DNA from: an uncultured Roseobacter sp.
GTDB lineage: Bacteria; Pseudomonadota; Alphaproteobacteria; Rhodobacterales; Rhodobacteraceae
DNA: 64,000 bases
NCBI RefSeq assembly: GCF_947491795.1
Contig: NZ_CANLKW010000001.1
Coordinates: forward strand, 1,054,001 to 1,118,000
Direction: 5' to 3'
Shown here: piece by piece, positions 44,839 to 53,384 of the stretch
Layout of the letters: each line of letters opens with the position of its first letter
Numbering within the stretch: the first letter of the stretch is position 1
Position numbers and translations under genes: made by a program
Notes under the pieces: model-generated
The model's input: only the letters and a program-made list of their open reading frames with translations
What the model was told of the DNA's origin: nothing
Database searches by the model: none

Positions 44839-46098
44839 ATGCGACTTTTTTCAATACTTGCGGCTGTTATCGTCGCATCCATCCTTTACGCATTCATTTT
44901 TGAACGACCGGCGCTTTATGCGCGCCTCGGTTGGGCAGACGCGGAAGCCGCTGAAGTGCCGGATAAGGCCGGTGAAACGCCCGCTGCGGAAACCGCTGGT
45001 CTGGTAAAGGTAGTTGTGCGCCGGTCCGAGGCCCAGCAGATTGACACGGCAGTTGTCCTGCGGGGTCAGACGCAAGCCGCCCGCGAAGTGAACGTACAGT
45101 CAGAAACCTCTGCCACGGTCATTTCTGAACCACTGCGCAAGGGCGCACAGGTTGAGGCCGGACAGCCCCTGTGTCGCCTTGACGAGGGAACGCGCGGTGT
45201 TGCGCTGGAGCAGATGCGCGCGCAACTGGACGAGGCGCGCGCGCGTGTGCCGGAATCAGCCGCCCGTCTGGACCAGGCGCTGGCACAACTTGACGAGGCC
45301 CGGATCAATCAGAACGCCTCCAGCAAACTGAGCCAGGGTGGATTTGCCTCCACAACACGGGTTGCCAATGCAGACGCTGCAGTGGCCTCGGCGCTGGCAG
45401 GGATAGAATCAGCCCGCGCAGGTCTGCAGGCAGCACAGTCCGGCATCCGTTCCGCCGAAGCCGCGGTTGCCTCTGCCGAAAAAGAAATCGACCGCCTGAC
45501 GATCAAAGCACCCTTCAGCGGACTGCTGGAAAGCGACACCGCCGAGTTGGGCACTCTGCTGCAACCCGGCGCACTCTGCGCCACTGTGATACAGCTGGAC
45601 CCGATCAAGCTTGTGGCTTTTGTCCCTGAAACAGAAGTGGGCCGGGTAAAAGTCGGTGCACTCGCAGGCGCACAGCTGGTCGGCAGTGACAGCACAACCG
45701 AAGCCGACGGAGGCGCAACGGTGCAGGGACGCGTTACTTTCCTGTCGCGTTCAGCCGACGAGATGACACGCACCTTCCGCGTCGAGATCGAGGTGGCAAA
45801 TCCCGATCTGGCGATCCGTGACGGTCAGACGGCGGAAATCCTGATTTCCGCTGCGGGCGCCACTGCGCATCTGCTGCCGCAATCCGCGCTGACCCTGAAC
45901 GACGAGGGGGCTCTGGGTGTCAGGACCATCGACGGGGATGCCGTTGTGGAGTTTCACAAGGTCCGCCTGATGCGTGACACGCCAGAGGGTGTCTGGCTGA
46001 CGGGTCTGGGCGAGCGGGCGGATGTGATCGTCCTGGGCCAGGAATATGTCATCGCAGGGGTACGCGTCGCACCAACCTGGCAGGAGCTGAGCCAGTGA
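44839..46098 (+). CDS. RND efflux periplasmic adaptor (membrane fusion protein)
   Basis: A 419-residue membrane fusion protein. An N-terminal hydrophobic segment (about residues 4-18) is followed by a lipoyl/barrel-sandwich hybrid domain split by a long alpha-helical hairpin (about residues 125-215, rich in Ala, Glu and Asp heptads such as AVASALAGIESARAGLQAAQ). Beta-barrel regions (GRVKVGALAGAQL and TRTFRVEIEV) follow. No Cys lipobox is obvious. It bridges the permease to an outer-membrane factor, which is not encoded here. Its stop overlaps the permease start. Confidence 0.93.
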   Translation: MRLFSILAAVIVASILYAFIFERPALYARLGWADAEAAEVPDKAGETPAAETAGLVKVVVRRSEAQQIDTAVVLRGQTQAAREVNVQSETSATVISEPLRKGAQVEAGQPLCRLDEGTRGVALEQMRAQLDEARARVPESAARLDQALAQLDEARINQNASSKLSQGGFASTTRVANADAAVASALAGIESARAGLQAAQSGIRSAEAAVASAEKEIDRLTIKAPFSGLLESDTAELGTLLQPGALCATVIQLDPIKLVAFVPETEVGRVKVGALAGAQLVGSDSTTEADGGATVQGRVTFLSRSADEMTRTFRVEIEVANPDLAIRDGQTAEILISAAGATAHLLPQSALTLNDEGALGVRTIDGDAVVEFHKVRLMRDTPEGVWLTGLGERADVIVLGQEYVIAGVRVAPTWQELSQ

Positions 46099-49000
46099 CG
46101 GGTATCGTAGACTGGGCAGCGGGCCGTGCGCGGATGGTGCTTGCCTTTATCCTGCTGAGCCTTGTGGTCGGCGGATATTCCTATTCAACCCTGCCAAAAG
46201 AGGGCGAGCCGGACATCGAGATCCCGGCACTCTTTGTCTCTGTGCCTTTTCCTGGCATCTCGGCGGCTGACAGCGAGACCCTGCTGGTCAAACCGATGGA
46301 GACTGAGCTCGCGGATCTGGACGGGCTGAAATCCATGTCCGGCACGGCAGCAGAGAACTATGCAGGCGTTGCGCTCGAGTTCGAGTTCGGATGGGACAAA
46401 ACCAAAATCCTTGCTGATGTGCGTGACGCCATGAGCAAGGCCGAAGCAGAGTTTCCAGCGGGCGCTGAACAGTATTCGATTAACGAAATTAACTTCTCCG
46501 AATTCCCGATCATCATTGTGAACCTGACCGGCCCCGTGCCTGAGCGGACGATGAACCGCGTGGCGCGCGACTTGCAGGATGATCTGGAGGCGATGGATGC
46601 CGTGCTGGAAGCAGGCATTGCAGGCAGCCGGGACGAGATGCTGGAAGTGCTGATCGACCCCCTGCGCCTTGAAGCCTACAACGTCACCGCGGGCGAGCTG
46701 ATCAATACGGTCCAGAACAACAACCAGCTGATCGCCGCAGGCGAGGTCGACACCGCTCAGGGCACATTTTCGGTCAAAATCCCTTCGTCTTTTGACGAGG
46801 CGCGCGATGTTTACAATCTGCCGGTCAAGACAAACGGCGACCGTGTGGTCACGCTGGGTGATCTAACCACCATCAACCTGACGTTCGAGGATCGCTCCGG
46901 CACCGCGCGCTTTAACGGCGAGAACTCGCTGGCGCTTCAGGTGGTCAAACGCAAAGGGTTCAATCTCATTGATACCGCCGCTCTGGTTAAAGACCTGGTC
47001 GACGAAAAAAGCGAGGGGTGGCCCGAGGGGCTGCAGGCTGCGGTGACTGTCGGCACCTCGAACGACCAGTCGCGGATTGTAAATGCCATGGTCCAGCAGC
47101 TGCTCGGCTCGGTCTTTACCGCGATTGCGCTGGTGATGATCGTTGTGCTGGCAGCCCTGGGTATCCGGGCAGCCCTGCTGGTTGGTTTTGCTATTCCAAC
47201 CTCCTTTCTGCTCTGCTTTGCCTTTCTGGCAGTCATGGGCATTTCGATCTCGAACATTGTGATGTTCGGTCTGATCCTGGCAGTGGGCATGCTGGTCGAT
47301 GGTGCAATCGTCGTGGTCGAATATGCCGACAAACGCCAGCAGGAGGGCGTGGGTCCGATGAAGGCCTATGTCGAGGCCGCCAAACGCATGTTCTGGCCCA
47401 TTATCTCCTCCACAGCCACGACGCTTTGCGCATTTCTGCCCATGCTGTTCTGGCCCGGTGTGCCGGGTGAGTTTATGGGTATGCTGCCGGTGACCCTGAT
47501 CTTTGTTCTGTCCGCCTCCCTCGTGGTAGCACTGATCTATCTGCCTGTTATGGGAGGCGTCACAGGCCGCCTGGAGCGCTGGATGGCTGACTACATGCAG
47601 GCGGTGGCCGGACTGCGCTGGTACCTGCACGCAGCGCTCTTCCCGATCGCGGCTCTGATGATCGCTGCCGCAGCACTGATGGGGCCGGTTTTTGGCGGAA
47701 TCGGCGCGCAGTTTGCACAGATGGACGGGCTGAACCTGATCGGTTCCGTTGTCCCGACATTCCTGTTTGTATTCCTGCACATTGTTGTCGCGGCCGCACT
47801 TCTCGCTGTCGCAGTGGGCGGGTTTCTCGTGCTTCTCGTGGCCCTTTTCGCCCTGCTGACACGGCTGGGTAACTGGGGCAGATGGCTGGCCTCCAAAATG
47901 TTCCGTGATGAGCCGCAGCGCATCAGTGCGGGGTACCGGCGTTCGGGCTTTGGCCATGTCATCGCCGCCATTGCAGGCAACCCGGTTATGCCGCTGGTAA
48001 TGGCAGGGACCGTCTTTGTCTTTGTGGGAACGGTGCTGATCTTTTTTACCAACAACAATAACGGCGTCGAATTTTTTGTAGAATCTGAACCCGAACAGGG
48101 CATCGTCTATGTTCTGGCACGCGGCAACCTCAGCCTGGATGAAAAAGACACGCTTGTGCGCCAGGCTGAAGACATCGTTCTGGCCCACCCCGGGGTGATC
48201 AACGCCTTTTCCTTTGCCGGTCAGGGCGGGCTCAACACAGATTCCAGCGGTGCCGCCATCCCCAAGGATACGATCGGACAGGTCCAGTTCGAAACGATCC
48301 CCTGGGAAAACCGTGCCGACCGGCCTGAGCTGGACGGCAACATTGTCATTGCCGAACTGACCGAACGGCTTGAGGCACTGCCCGGCGTCCGCATCGAAAT
48401 CAGCGAACTTGCCCAGGGTCCGGCATCGGGCAAACCGGTGCATCTGCGCCTGAAATCCGACAGCTTTGTTGATCTGGCAACCGCTGCAGGTGCTGCGCGG
48501 AATGTATTCGAGGCGACGCCCGGGCTGACCCTGATCGAGGACACACGGCCCCTGCCCGGCATCGACTGGCAGATTGACGTGGATGTTGAAAAAGCCGGGC
48601 GTTACGGTGCCGATGTGGCAACGGTCGGAGCGATGGTTCAGCTGGTCACACGCGGGATCACCCTGGACACCATGCGCGTTGACACCTCGGACGAGGAAAT
48701 CGATATCCGCGTGCGCCTGCCCGCGGAAGACCGTGTGTTGTCCACACTGGATACGCTGCGGGTACGCACCGCTGACGGCCTGGTGCCGCTGTCCAATTTC
48801 ATCTCCCGGACACCGGTACCGAAACTGGCCGAGATCAACCGGATCGATCAGAAACGGTACTATGACGTCAAAGCTGACGTCGCACCCGGTCTGATGAAGG
48901 TCGTCGAAACCGTGACCACGCAGGGCGAGGACATCAGCACAACGCTGGCCTTTCTGCGTCCGGCGGGAGAGGACGCGGACCTGACAGCGCCGGATCAGAC

Positions 49001-49892
49001 GACATACAAAATCAAGGACCGTACCGCCGAAGGCACGGACAGAGATCTGCAGACCGGGGTGCGGGATGGCACGCTGCGGCTCATACCTGTCAATCCGAAC
49101 GAACGTATCGCTGTTCTGACGGAATGGCTCGACACGAAACCGCTGCCCGACAGTATCAGCTGGGAATGGACCGGCGATCAGGAAGAACAGGCCGAAAGCG
49201 GCGCCTTCCTGCAAAAGGCGTTTATGGCGGCCCTTGGCCTGATGTTCATCATTCTGCTGGCGCAGTTCAACAGCTTCTACAACGCGCTGCTGGTACTGCT
49301 GGCCGTGGTCCTGTCCACTACAGGTGTGCTGATCGGGATGATCATGATGGATCAGACATTCTCGATCATCATGACCGGTACGGGCATCGTCGCCCTGGCT
49401 GGCATTGTCGTGAACAACAACATTATTCTCATCGACACCTACCAGGAATACGAACGCTATATGCCCCGGATCGAGGCGATCATTCGCACCGCACAGGCGC
49501 GGATCCGGCCTGTGCTGCTGACAACGATCACCACAATGGCAGGGCTTGCCCCCATGATGTTCGGTCTGTCACTGAACTTTGCCGATGGCGGATACACCAT
49601 CGACAGCCCCACAGCGCTCTGGTGGAAACAGCTGGCAACCGCGGTGGTGTTCGGCCTCGGCATCGCGACTGTTCTGACCCTTATGGTCACGCCGTCCATG
49701 CTCGCCATACGCGTCTGGGCAACCACCTATGTACGCTGGATCGCCACGCTGCTTGCCAAGATGTCTATGGGCCGTGCCAGCCGCGCCGCCCGTGACTGGG
49801 CGCTGCAGCGCGATGCCGGGCGGGCGGCTTTCCAGGAGCTGATCTGGGAAGACGACACGGCTGTGCCGGAAGCCCTGCGAGCGGCGGAATAG
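46095..49892 (+). CDS. RND efflux permease (unusually long)
   Basis: A 1265-residue inner-membrane proton-driven exporter; typical permeases are about 1030-1050 residues. The two-fold repeat is visible: transmembrane segments start at about residue 12, and a second set lies near the C-terminus (around LGLMFIILLAQFNSFYNALLVLL). The proton-relay motif is GMLVDGAIVVVEY with Asp402; the second aspartate of the AcrB-like pair is Gly. The extra length lies around residues 495-660, where additional hydrophobic helices occur (for example TFLFVFLHIVVAAALLAVAV and LVMAGTVFVFVGTVLIFF). Initiation is a GTG within the adaptor stop (GTGA). Substrate is unknown. Confidence 0.92.
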   Translation: MTGIVDWAAGRARMVLAFILLSLVVGGYSYSTLPKEGEPDIEIPALFVSVPFPGISAADSETLLVKPMETELADLDGLKSMSGTAAENYAGVALEFEFGWDKTKILADVRDAMSKAEAEFPAGAEQYSINEINFSEFPIIIVNLTGPVPERTMNRVARDLQDDLEAMDAVLEAGIAGSRDEMLEVLIDPLRLEAYNVTAGELINTVQNNNQLIAAGEVDTAQGTFSVKIPSSFDEARDVYNLPVKTNGDRVVTLGDLTTINLTFEDRSGTARFNGENSLALQVVKRKGFNLIDTAALVKDLVDEKSEGWPEGLQAAVTVGTSNDQSRIVNAMVQQLLGSVFTAIALVMIVVLAALGIRAALLVGFAIPTSFLLCFAFLAVMGISISNIVMFGLILAVGMLVDGAIVVVEYADKRQQEGVGPMKAYVEAAKRMFWPIISSTATTLCAFLPMLFWPGVPGEFMGMLPVTLIFVLSASLVVALIYLPVMGGVTGRLERWMADYMQAVAGLRWYLHAALFPIAALMIAAAALMGPVFGGIGAQFAQMDGLNLIGSVVPTFLFVFLHIVVAAALLAVAVGGFLVLLVALFALLTRLGNWGRWLASKMFRDEPQRISAGYRRSGFGHVIAAIAGNPVMPLVMAGTVFVFVGTVLIFFTNNNNGVEFFVESEPEQGIVYVLARGNLSLDEKDTLVRQAEDIVLAHPGVINAFSFAGQGGLNTDSSGAAIPKDTIGQVQFETIPWENRADRPELDGNIVIAELTERLEALPGVRIEISELAQGPASGKPVHLRLKSDSFVDLATAAGAARNVFEATPGLTLIEDTRPLPGIDWQIDVDVEKAGRYGADVATVGAMVQLVTRGITLDTMRVDTSDEEIDIRVRLPAEDRVLSTLDTLRVRTADGLVPLSNFISRTPVPKLAEINRIDQKRYYDVKADVAPGLMKVVETVTTQGEDISTTLAFLRPAGEDADLTAPDQTTYKIKDRTAEGTDRDLQTGVRDGTLRLIPVNPNERIAVLTEWLDTKPLPDSISWEWTGDQEEQAESGAFLQKAFMAALGLMFIILLAQFNSFYNALLVLLAVVLSTTGVLIGMIMMDQTFSIIMTGTGIVALAGIVVNNNIILIDTYQEYERYMPRIEAIIRTAQARIRPVLLTTITTMAGLAPMMFGLSLNFADGGYTIDSPTALWWKQLATAVVFGLGIATVLTLMVTPSMLAIRVWATTYVRWIATLLAKMSMGRASRAARDWALQRDAGRAAFQELIWEDDTAVPEALRAAE

Positions 49893-49971
49893 CGCCGCTC
49901 ACACCCTCGTGACGGGACAGAACCGGGCCGCTGCGCTACCTGTGGGACATATTTTCACAGGGAGATCATTC

Positions 49972-50427
49972 ATGTATCTGAAAACACTTGCCGCAGCCGC
50001 CCTTTCGACCGTCACCGCAACGGGCGCTCTGGCCGCTGATCTGGTCACAAAAACCAGCCCGCATTCTGTGACAGAGACCATGGATCGTCTGGAAGCTGCA
50101 GTGACCGGCGCAGGTGCGACCGTCTTTGCCCGTGTCGACCACGCCGCAGGTGCCGCCAAAGTCGACATGGACCTGCGACCGACACAGATGCTGATGTTCG
50201 GCAATCCCAAACTGGGCACACCGGCGATGCTGGATGGCCAGACTGCCGGGCTCGACCTGCCCCTGCGTGTCCTCGTCTATGCAGATGCCGAAGGAATGGT
50301 ACAGGTTGCCTATCACGCCCCGTCCGGCCTCGCCGAAGCCCACGGTCTGCCCGGTGATGCAAAATACATCCAGATGATGACCGGCGCGCTCGACAAGCTG
50401 ACGGGCAAAGCCGTCGCGGCAGAATAA
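49972..50427 (+). CDS. DUF302 domain periplasmic protein
   Basis: A 151-residue protein with a signal peptide (cleavage near ALAADLV, about residue 22), then the DUF302 fold: KTSPHSVTETMDRLEAAVTGAGATVFARVDH, ending near YADAEGMVQVAYH. The ATG at 49972 opens on the signal peptide with an AGGGAG site upstream. DUF302 proteins are small, probably cofactor- or lipid-binding, with unknown exact function. It follows the RND permease by 79 bases on the same strand and may share its transcript. Confidence 0.9.
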   Translation: MYLKTLAAAALSTVTATGALAADLVTKTSPHSVTETMDRLEAAVTGAGATVFARVDHAAGAAKVDMDLRPTQMLMFGNPKLGTPAMLDGQTAGLDLPLRVLVYADAEGMVQVAYHAPSGLAEAHGLPGDAKYIQMMTGALDKLTGKAVAAE

Positions 50428-50613
50428 CCAGGCAAGACCCCATGCCGGGCGCAGATACCTGACCGCCCGGCACATCCGCGCAAATGCTTCGAAAGACCCC
50501 GGGTACGGGCTTAGACCGGCCTGACTGCTGCTCTGCCCGCCCCTTGTTTTTTTGCGACGCTTTCTGTTTTTCTGTGAAGGTACCATTCCTGCGCACGCAA
50601 GCGGAGCAAAAGC

Positions 50614-51423
50614 ATGAGCAACACGGCACCGCCCCCCGATTACACCAGCGCCAATCTGGAAGCCTGGGAAGAAGCCGCCCCCATCCACTGGCGGCACAAT
50701 CAGGCGCGCTTGCTGAAAGCCTTCAGTCAGCCGGGCTTTTCCTGTCTGGATGAAACCGAAACACGCATTCTGAAAAACCTCGGCATCGCAGGTAAAGATG
50801 TGGCCCAGGTTTGCTGTAACAACGGGCAGGAACTGATTTCGGTCAAATCGCTCGGGGCCGCCAGATGCGTGGGTTTTGACGGCGCACAGGGCTTTCTGGA
50901 TCAGGCGCGCGAGCTGGCAGAAGCGGCAGGGCACCGGATGGAATTCGTCTGCTGCGACGCCTATGATATACCGGCAGAGTATGCGGGCGCATTTGACCTC
51001 GTCACCATCACAATCGGTGTGCTGGGCTGGATGCCCGATATCGACGCATTCTTTGCCGCGGTGGCCAGATTACTGAAACCGGGCGGCGCCATCTTTGTCT
51101 ATGAGCACCACCCGGTGGTCGTGATGGTCAAACCGGCACAGGCGGGCAAACCTGTGGAATGGGAGCTGTCGTATTTCCGCAAGGAGCCTTTTGTCGAGAC
51201 TGAAGGCCTCGACTACTACGGCGGTGAAACCTATGACGCCAAACCCGCCACATCCTTTTGCCACAGGCTTTCCGATATCCTCATGGCGACGGTCAACGCG
51301 GGCTTGTCTCTGGAATGGTTTGAGGAACTGCCAGACCATATCTCCAACACCTGGTGGAATGTGGAGGCATCGGACATCGGCCTGCCGATGAGTTACACCC
51401 TGGTGGTCCGCAAACCAGACTGA
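50614..51423 (+). CDS. Class I SAM-dependent methyltransferase
   Basis: A 269-residue methyltransferase. The SAM-binding motif I resembles VCCNNGQELISVKSLGA with the acidic residue GFDGAQ ending beta 2, and a later VTITIGVLGWMPDIDAFFAAVARLLKPGG forms motifs of the Rossmann core. The end VEASDIGLPMSYTLVVRK closes the fold. It has a GGAG ribosome-binding site. The substrate is unknown; no biosynthetic cluster is next to it. It converges on the ABC transporter gene with a 34-base gap. Confidence 0.9.
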   Translation: MSNTAPPPDYTSANLEAWEEAAPIHWRHNQARLLKAFSQPGFSCLDETETRILKNLGIAGKDVAQVCCNNGQELISVKSLGAARCVGFDGAQGFLDQARELAEAAGHRMEFVCCDAYDIPAEYAGAFDLVTITIGVLGWMPDIDAFFAAVARLLKPGGAIFVYEHHPVVVMVKPAQAGKPVEWELSYFRKEPFVETEGLDYYGGETYDAKPATSFCHRLSDILMATVNAGLSLEWFEELPDHISNTWWNVEASDIGLPMSYTLVVRKPD

Positions 51424-51457
51424 ATCCCGAGCTCGATACCAGTGGCAGATGCAGCGG

Positions 51458-53293
51458 TCAGACTTCTTCCTCGGACTGCTGACGCCGCCAGAGCTGCGCA
51501 TACCGCCCATCCCGCTCCAGAAGCGCTTCGTGCGTGCCCTGTTCGACGATCTCACCCTTTTCCAGAACAATGATCCTGTCTGCCTCTGAAATCGTGCTCA
51601 GACGGTGCGCAATGGTCAGCACCGTCCGACCCCGGCCCGCATGCATCAGCGCATCCTGTATCTCGGCCTCGGTCTCAGAATCGAGGGCAGAAGTTGCCTC
51701 GTCCAGCAACAGAATGGGTGGGTCTTTCAGCAATGTGCGGGCAATGCCGACGCGCTGCTTCTCGCCGCCCGACAGCTTCAGCCCGCGTTCACCCACCGTG
51801 GTCTCGTAGCCGTCGGGCAGGGACAGAATGAAATCATGGATCTGCGCGGATCTGGCTGCCTCCTCAATCTCCTGCTGGGTGGCCCCATCGCGTCCATAGG
51901 CGATATTGTAGCGGATCGTATCGTTGAACAGCACGGTATCCTGGGGCACCACGCCAATGGCCCTGTGCAGGCTTTCCTGTGTGACCTCGCGTACGTCCTG
52001 ACCGTCAATGCGCAGCGCGCCGCGGCCCACATCGTAAAAGCGGAACAAAAGCCGTCCGATAGTGGATTTGCCGGATCCGGTGGAGCCGACGATTGCCACC
52101 ATCTCACCCGGCTCCGCCGTGATCGACACCCCGCGCAGGATCGCGCGGTCCGCGTTGTAGCCAAAGTGCACGCCGTCCAGCTCTACCCTGCCGCCGTCTA
52201 CCTGCAGCTCATTGGCATCCGGTGCGTCAACGACCTCTGCCGGCTGCTCCAGCAGGTTGAACATCTCGCCCATGTCCACCAGGGCCTGGCGGATTTCCCG
52301 GTACACCGTGCCAAGAAAATTCAGCGGTACGGTGATCTGCACCATATAGGCGTTAACCATCACGAAGTCACCGACCGTCAGGGTGCCGTTCTGTACGCCC
52401 AGGGCGGCCATGATCATCACCCCGACCAGACCGCAGGTGATCAGCAACGACTGCCCGAAATTCAGAAAAGACAGACTGTAACTGGTCTTGATCGCTGCCA
52501 CTTCGTATTTCGCCATGGCGCTGTCATAGCGTTCGGCCTCGCGTTTTTCGGCCCCGAAATACTTGACGGTTTCAAAGTTCAGCAGGCTGTCGATGGCCTT
52601 TTGATTGGCATCAGTATCCTGATCGTTCATCTCGCGGCGCAGCTTCACCCGCCACTCGGTCACAGCAAAGGTAAACCAGACATAGAGGCCAATCGTGACC
52701 GCCACGACCAGCAGATAGTAAAAATCAAAAACCACGGCCAGGATAACACCGACCATCAGCAGCTCAAGCACCAGCGGCCCGATGGAAAACAGCAAAAACC
52801 GCAGCAGAAAATCGACGCCTTTCACCCCGCGCTCAATGATGCGCGACAACCCACCGGTTTTGCGGGTAATGTGATAGCGCATGCTGAGCGCGTGGATGTG
52901 GTTAAAGGTCTCCAAAGCCAGCATCCGCAGCGCGCGCTGGCCCACCCGGGCAAAAACCGCATCACGCAACTGCTGGAACCCCACCGTCATCAGACGCGCC
53001 ATACCGTACGCGACCGTCAGCCCGACGGCCCCCAGCGCCAGCATCGGCACGCCTTCTTCTGCCAGCGCATCAACCGCACCTTTGTAGAAAAACGGCGTCG
53101 CGACAGAGATCAGCTTGGAAAAGATGAGCAGCGCCATCGCGCCGATCACCCGCTGGCGCACCCATGCGGGATCCTTTGGCCACAGATAGGGCGCAACTCT
53201 GCGAATGGTCCGCAGACCCGAAAGACGCTCGTCCTGTTCAATGGAGTTTTCAGCGCCCGGTGTCCCGGGCCCGGCTGTGGTGTCAGATGGCAT
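51458..53293 (-). CDS. Atm1-type ABC exporter (fused permease and ATPase)
   Basis: A 611-residue half-transporter. The first half has six predicted transmembrane helices and the second the ATPase: Walker A GSTGSGKST, the signature LSGGEKQRVGIARTLL, Walker B ILLLDEATSALDSE and the H-loop IAHRLST. It is most like the mitochondrial Atm1/bacterial glutathione-metal exporter group, judging by the N-terminal RTIRRVAPYLWPKD and the SLLNFETVKYFGAE segment. It probably exports glutathione conjugates or polysulfides under heavy metal stress. Another ABC function cannot be fully excluded. Confidence 0.9.
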   Translation of the reverse strand: MPSDTTAGPGTPGAENSIEQDERLSGLRTIRRVAPYLWPKDPAWVRQRVIGAMALLIFSKLISVATPFFYKGAVDALAEEGVPMLALGAVGLTVAYGMARLMTVGFQQLRDAVFARVGQRALRMLALETFNHIHALSMRYHITRKTGGLSRIIERGVKGVDFLLRFLLFSIGPLVLELLMVGVILAVVFDFYYLLVVAVTIGLYVWFTFAVTEWRVKLRREMNDQDTDANQKAIDSLLNFETVKYFGAEKREAERYDSAMAKYEVAAIKTSYSLSFLNFGQSLLITCGLVGVMIMAALGVQNGTLTVGDFVMVNAYMVQITVPLNFLGTVYREIRQALVDMGEMFNLLEQPAEVVDAPDANELQVDGGRVELDGVHFGYNADRAILRGVSITAEPGEMVAIVGSTGSGKSTIGRLLFRFYDVGRGALRIDGQDVREVTQESLHRAIGVVPQDTVLFNDTIRYNIAYGRDGATQQEIEEAARSAQIHDFILSLPDGYETTVGERGLKLSGGEKQRVGIARTLLKDPPILLLDEATSALDSETEAEIQDALMHAGRGRTVLTIAHRLSTISEADRIIVLEKGEIVEQGTHEALLERDGRYAQLWRRQQSEEEV

Positions 53294-53384
53294 TTAGTTT
53301 CCTGCGCGGCCTCAGAAGGCTGTACCTAATCCACATGCCGGCGGTTTGCCAGTCGCAGGCGCGGATTTCCTGGGCCGTGCAGGA

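Noticed and set aside
46863..49214. A 783-codon open frame on the minus strand, antisense to the RND permease
   Set aside because: Composition is Gln/His/Arg/Cys-rich with no domain, as expected from the antiparallel frame of a high-G+C coding gene; the plus-strand permease has clear family motifs.
51605..53329. A 574-codon plus-strand frame antisense to the ABC exporter
   Set aside because: Rich in His, Gln and Arg without any motif; the opposite strand carries complete Walker and signature motifs.
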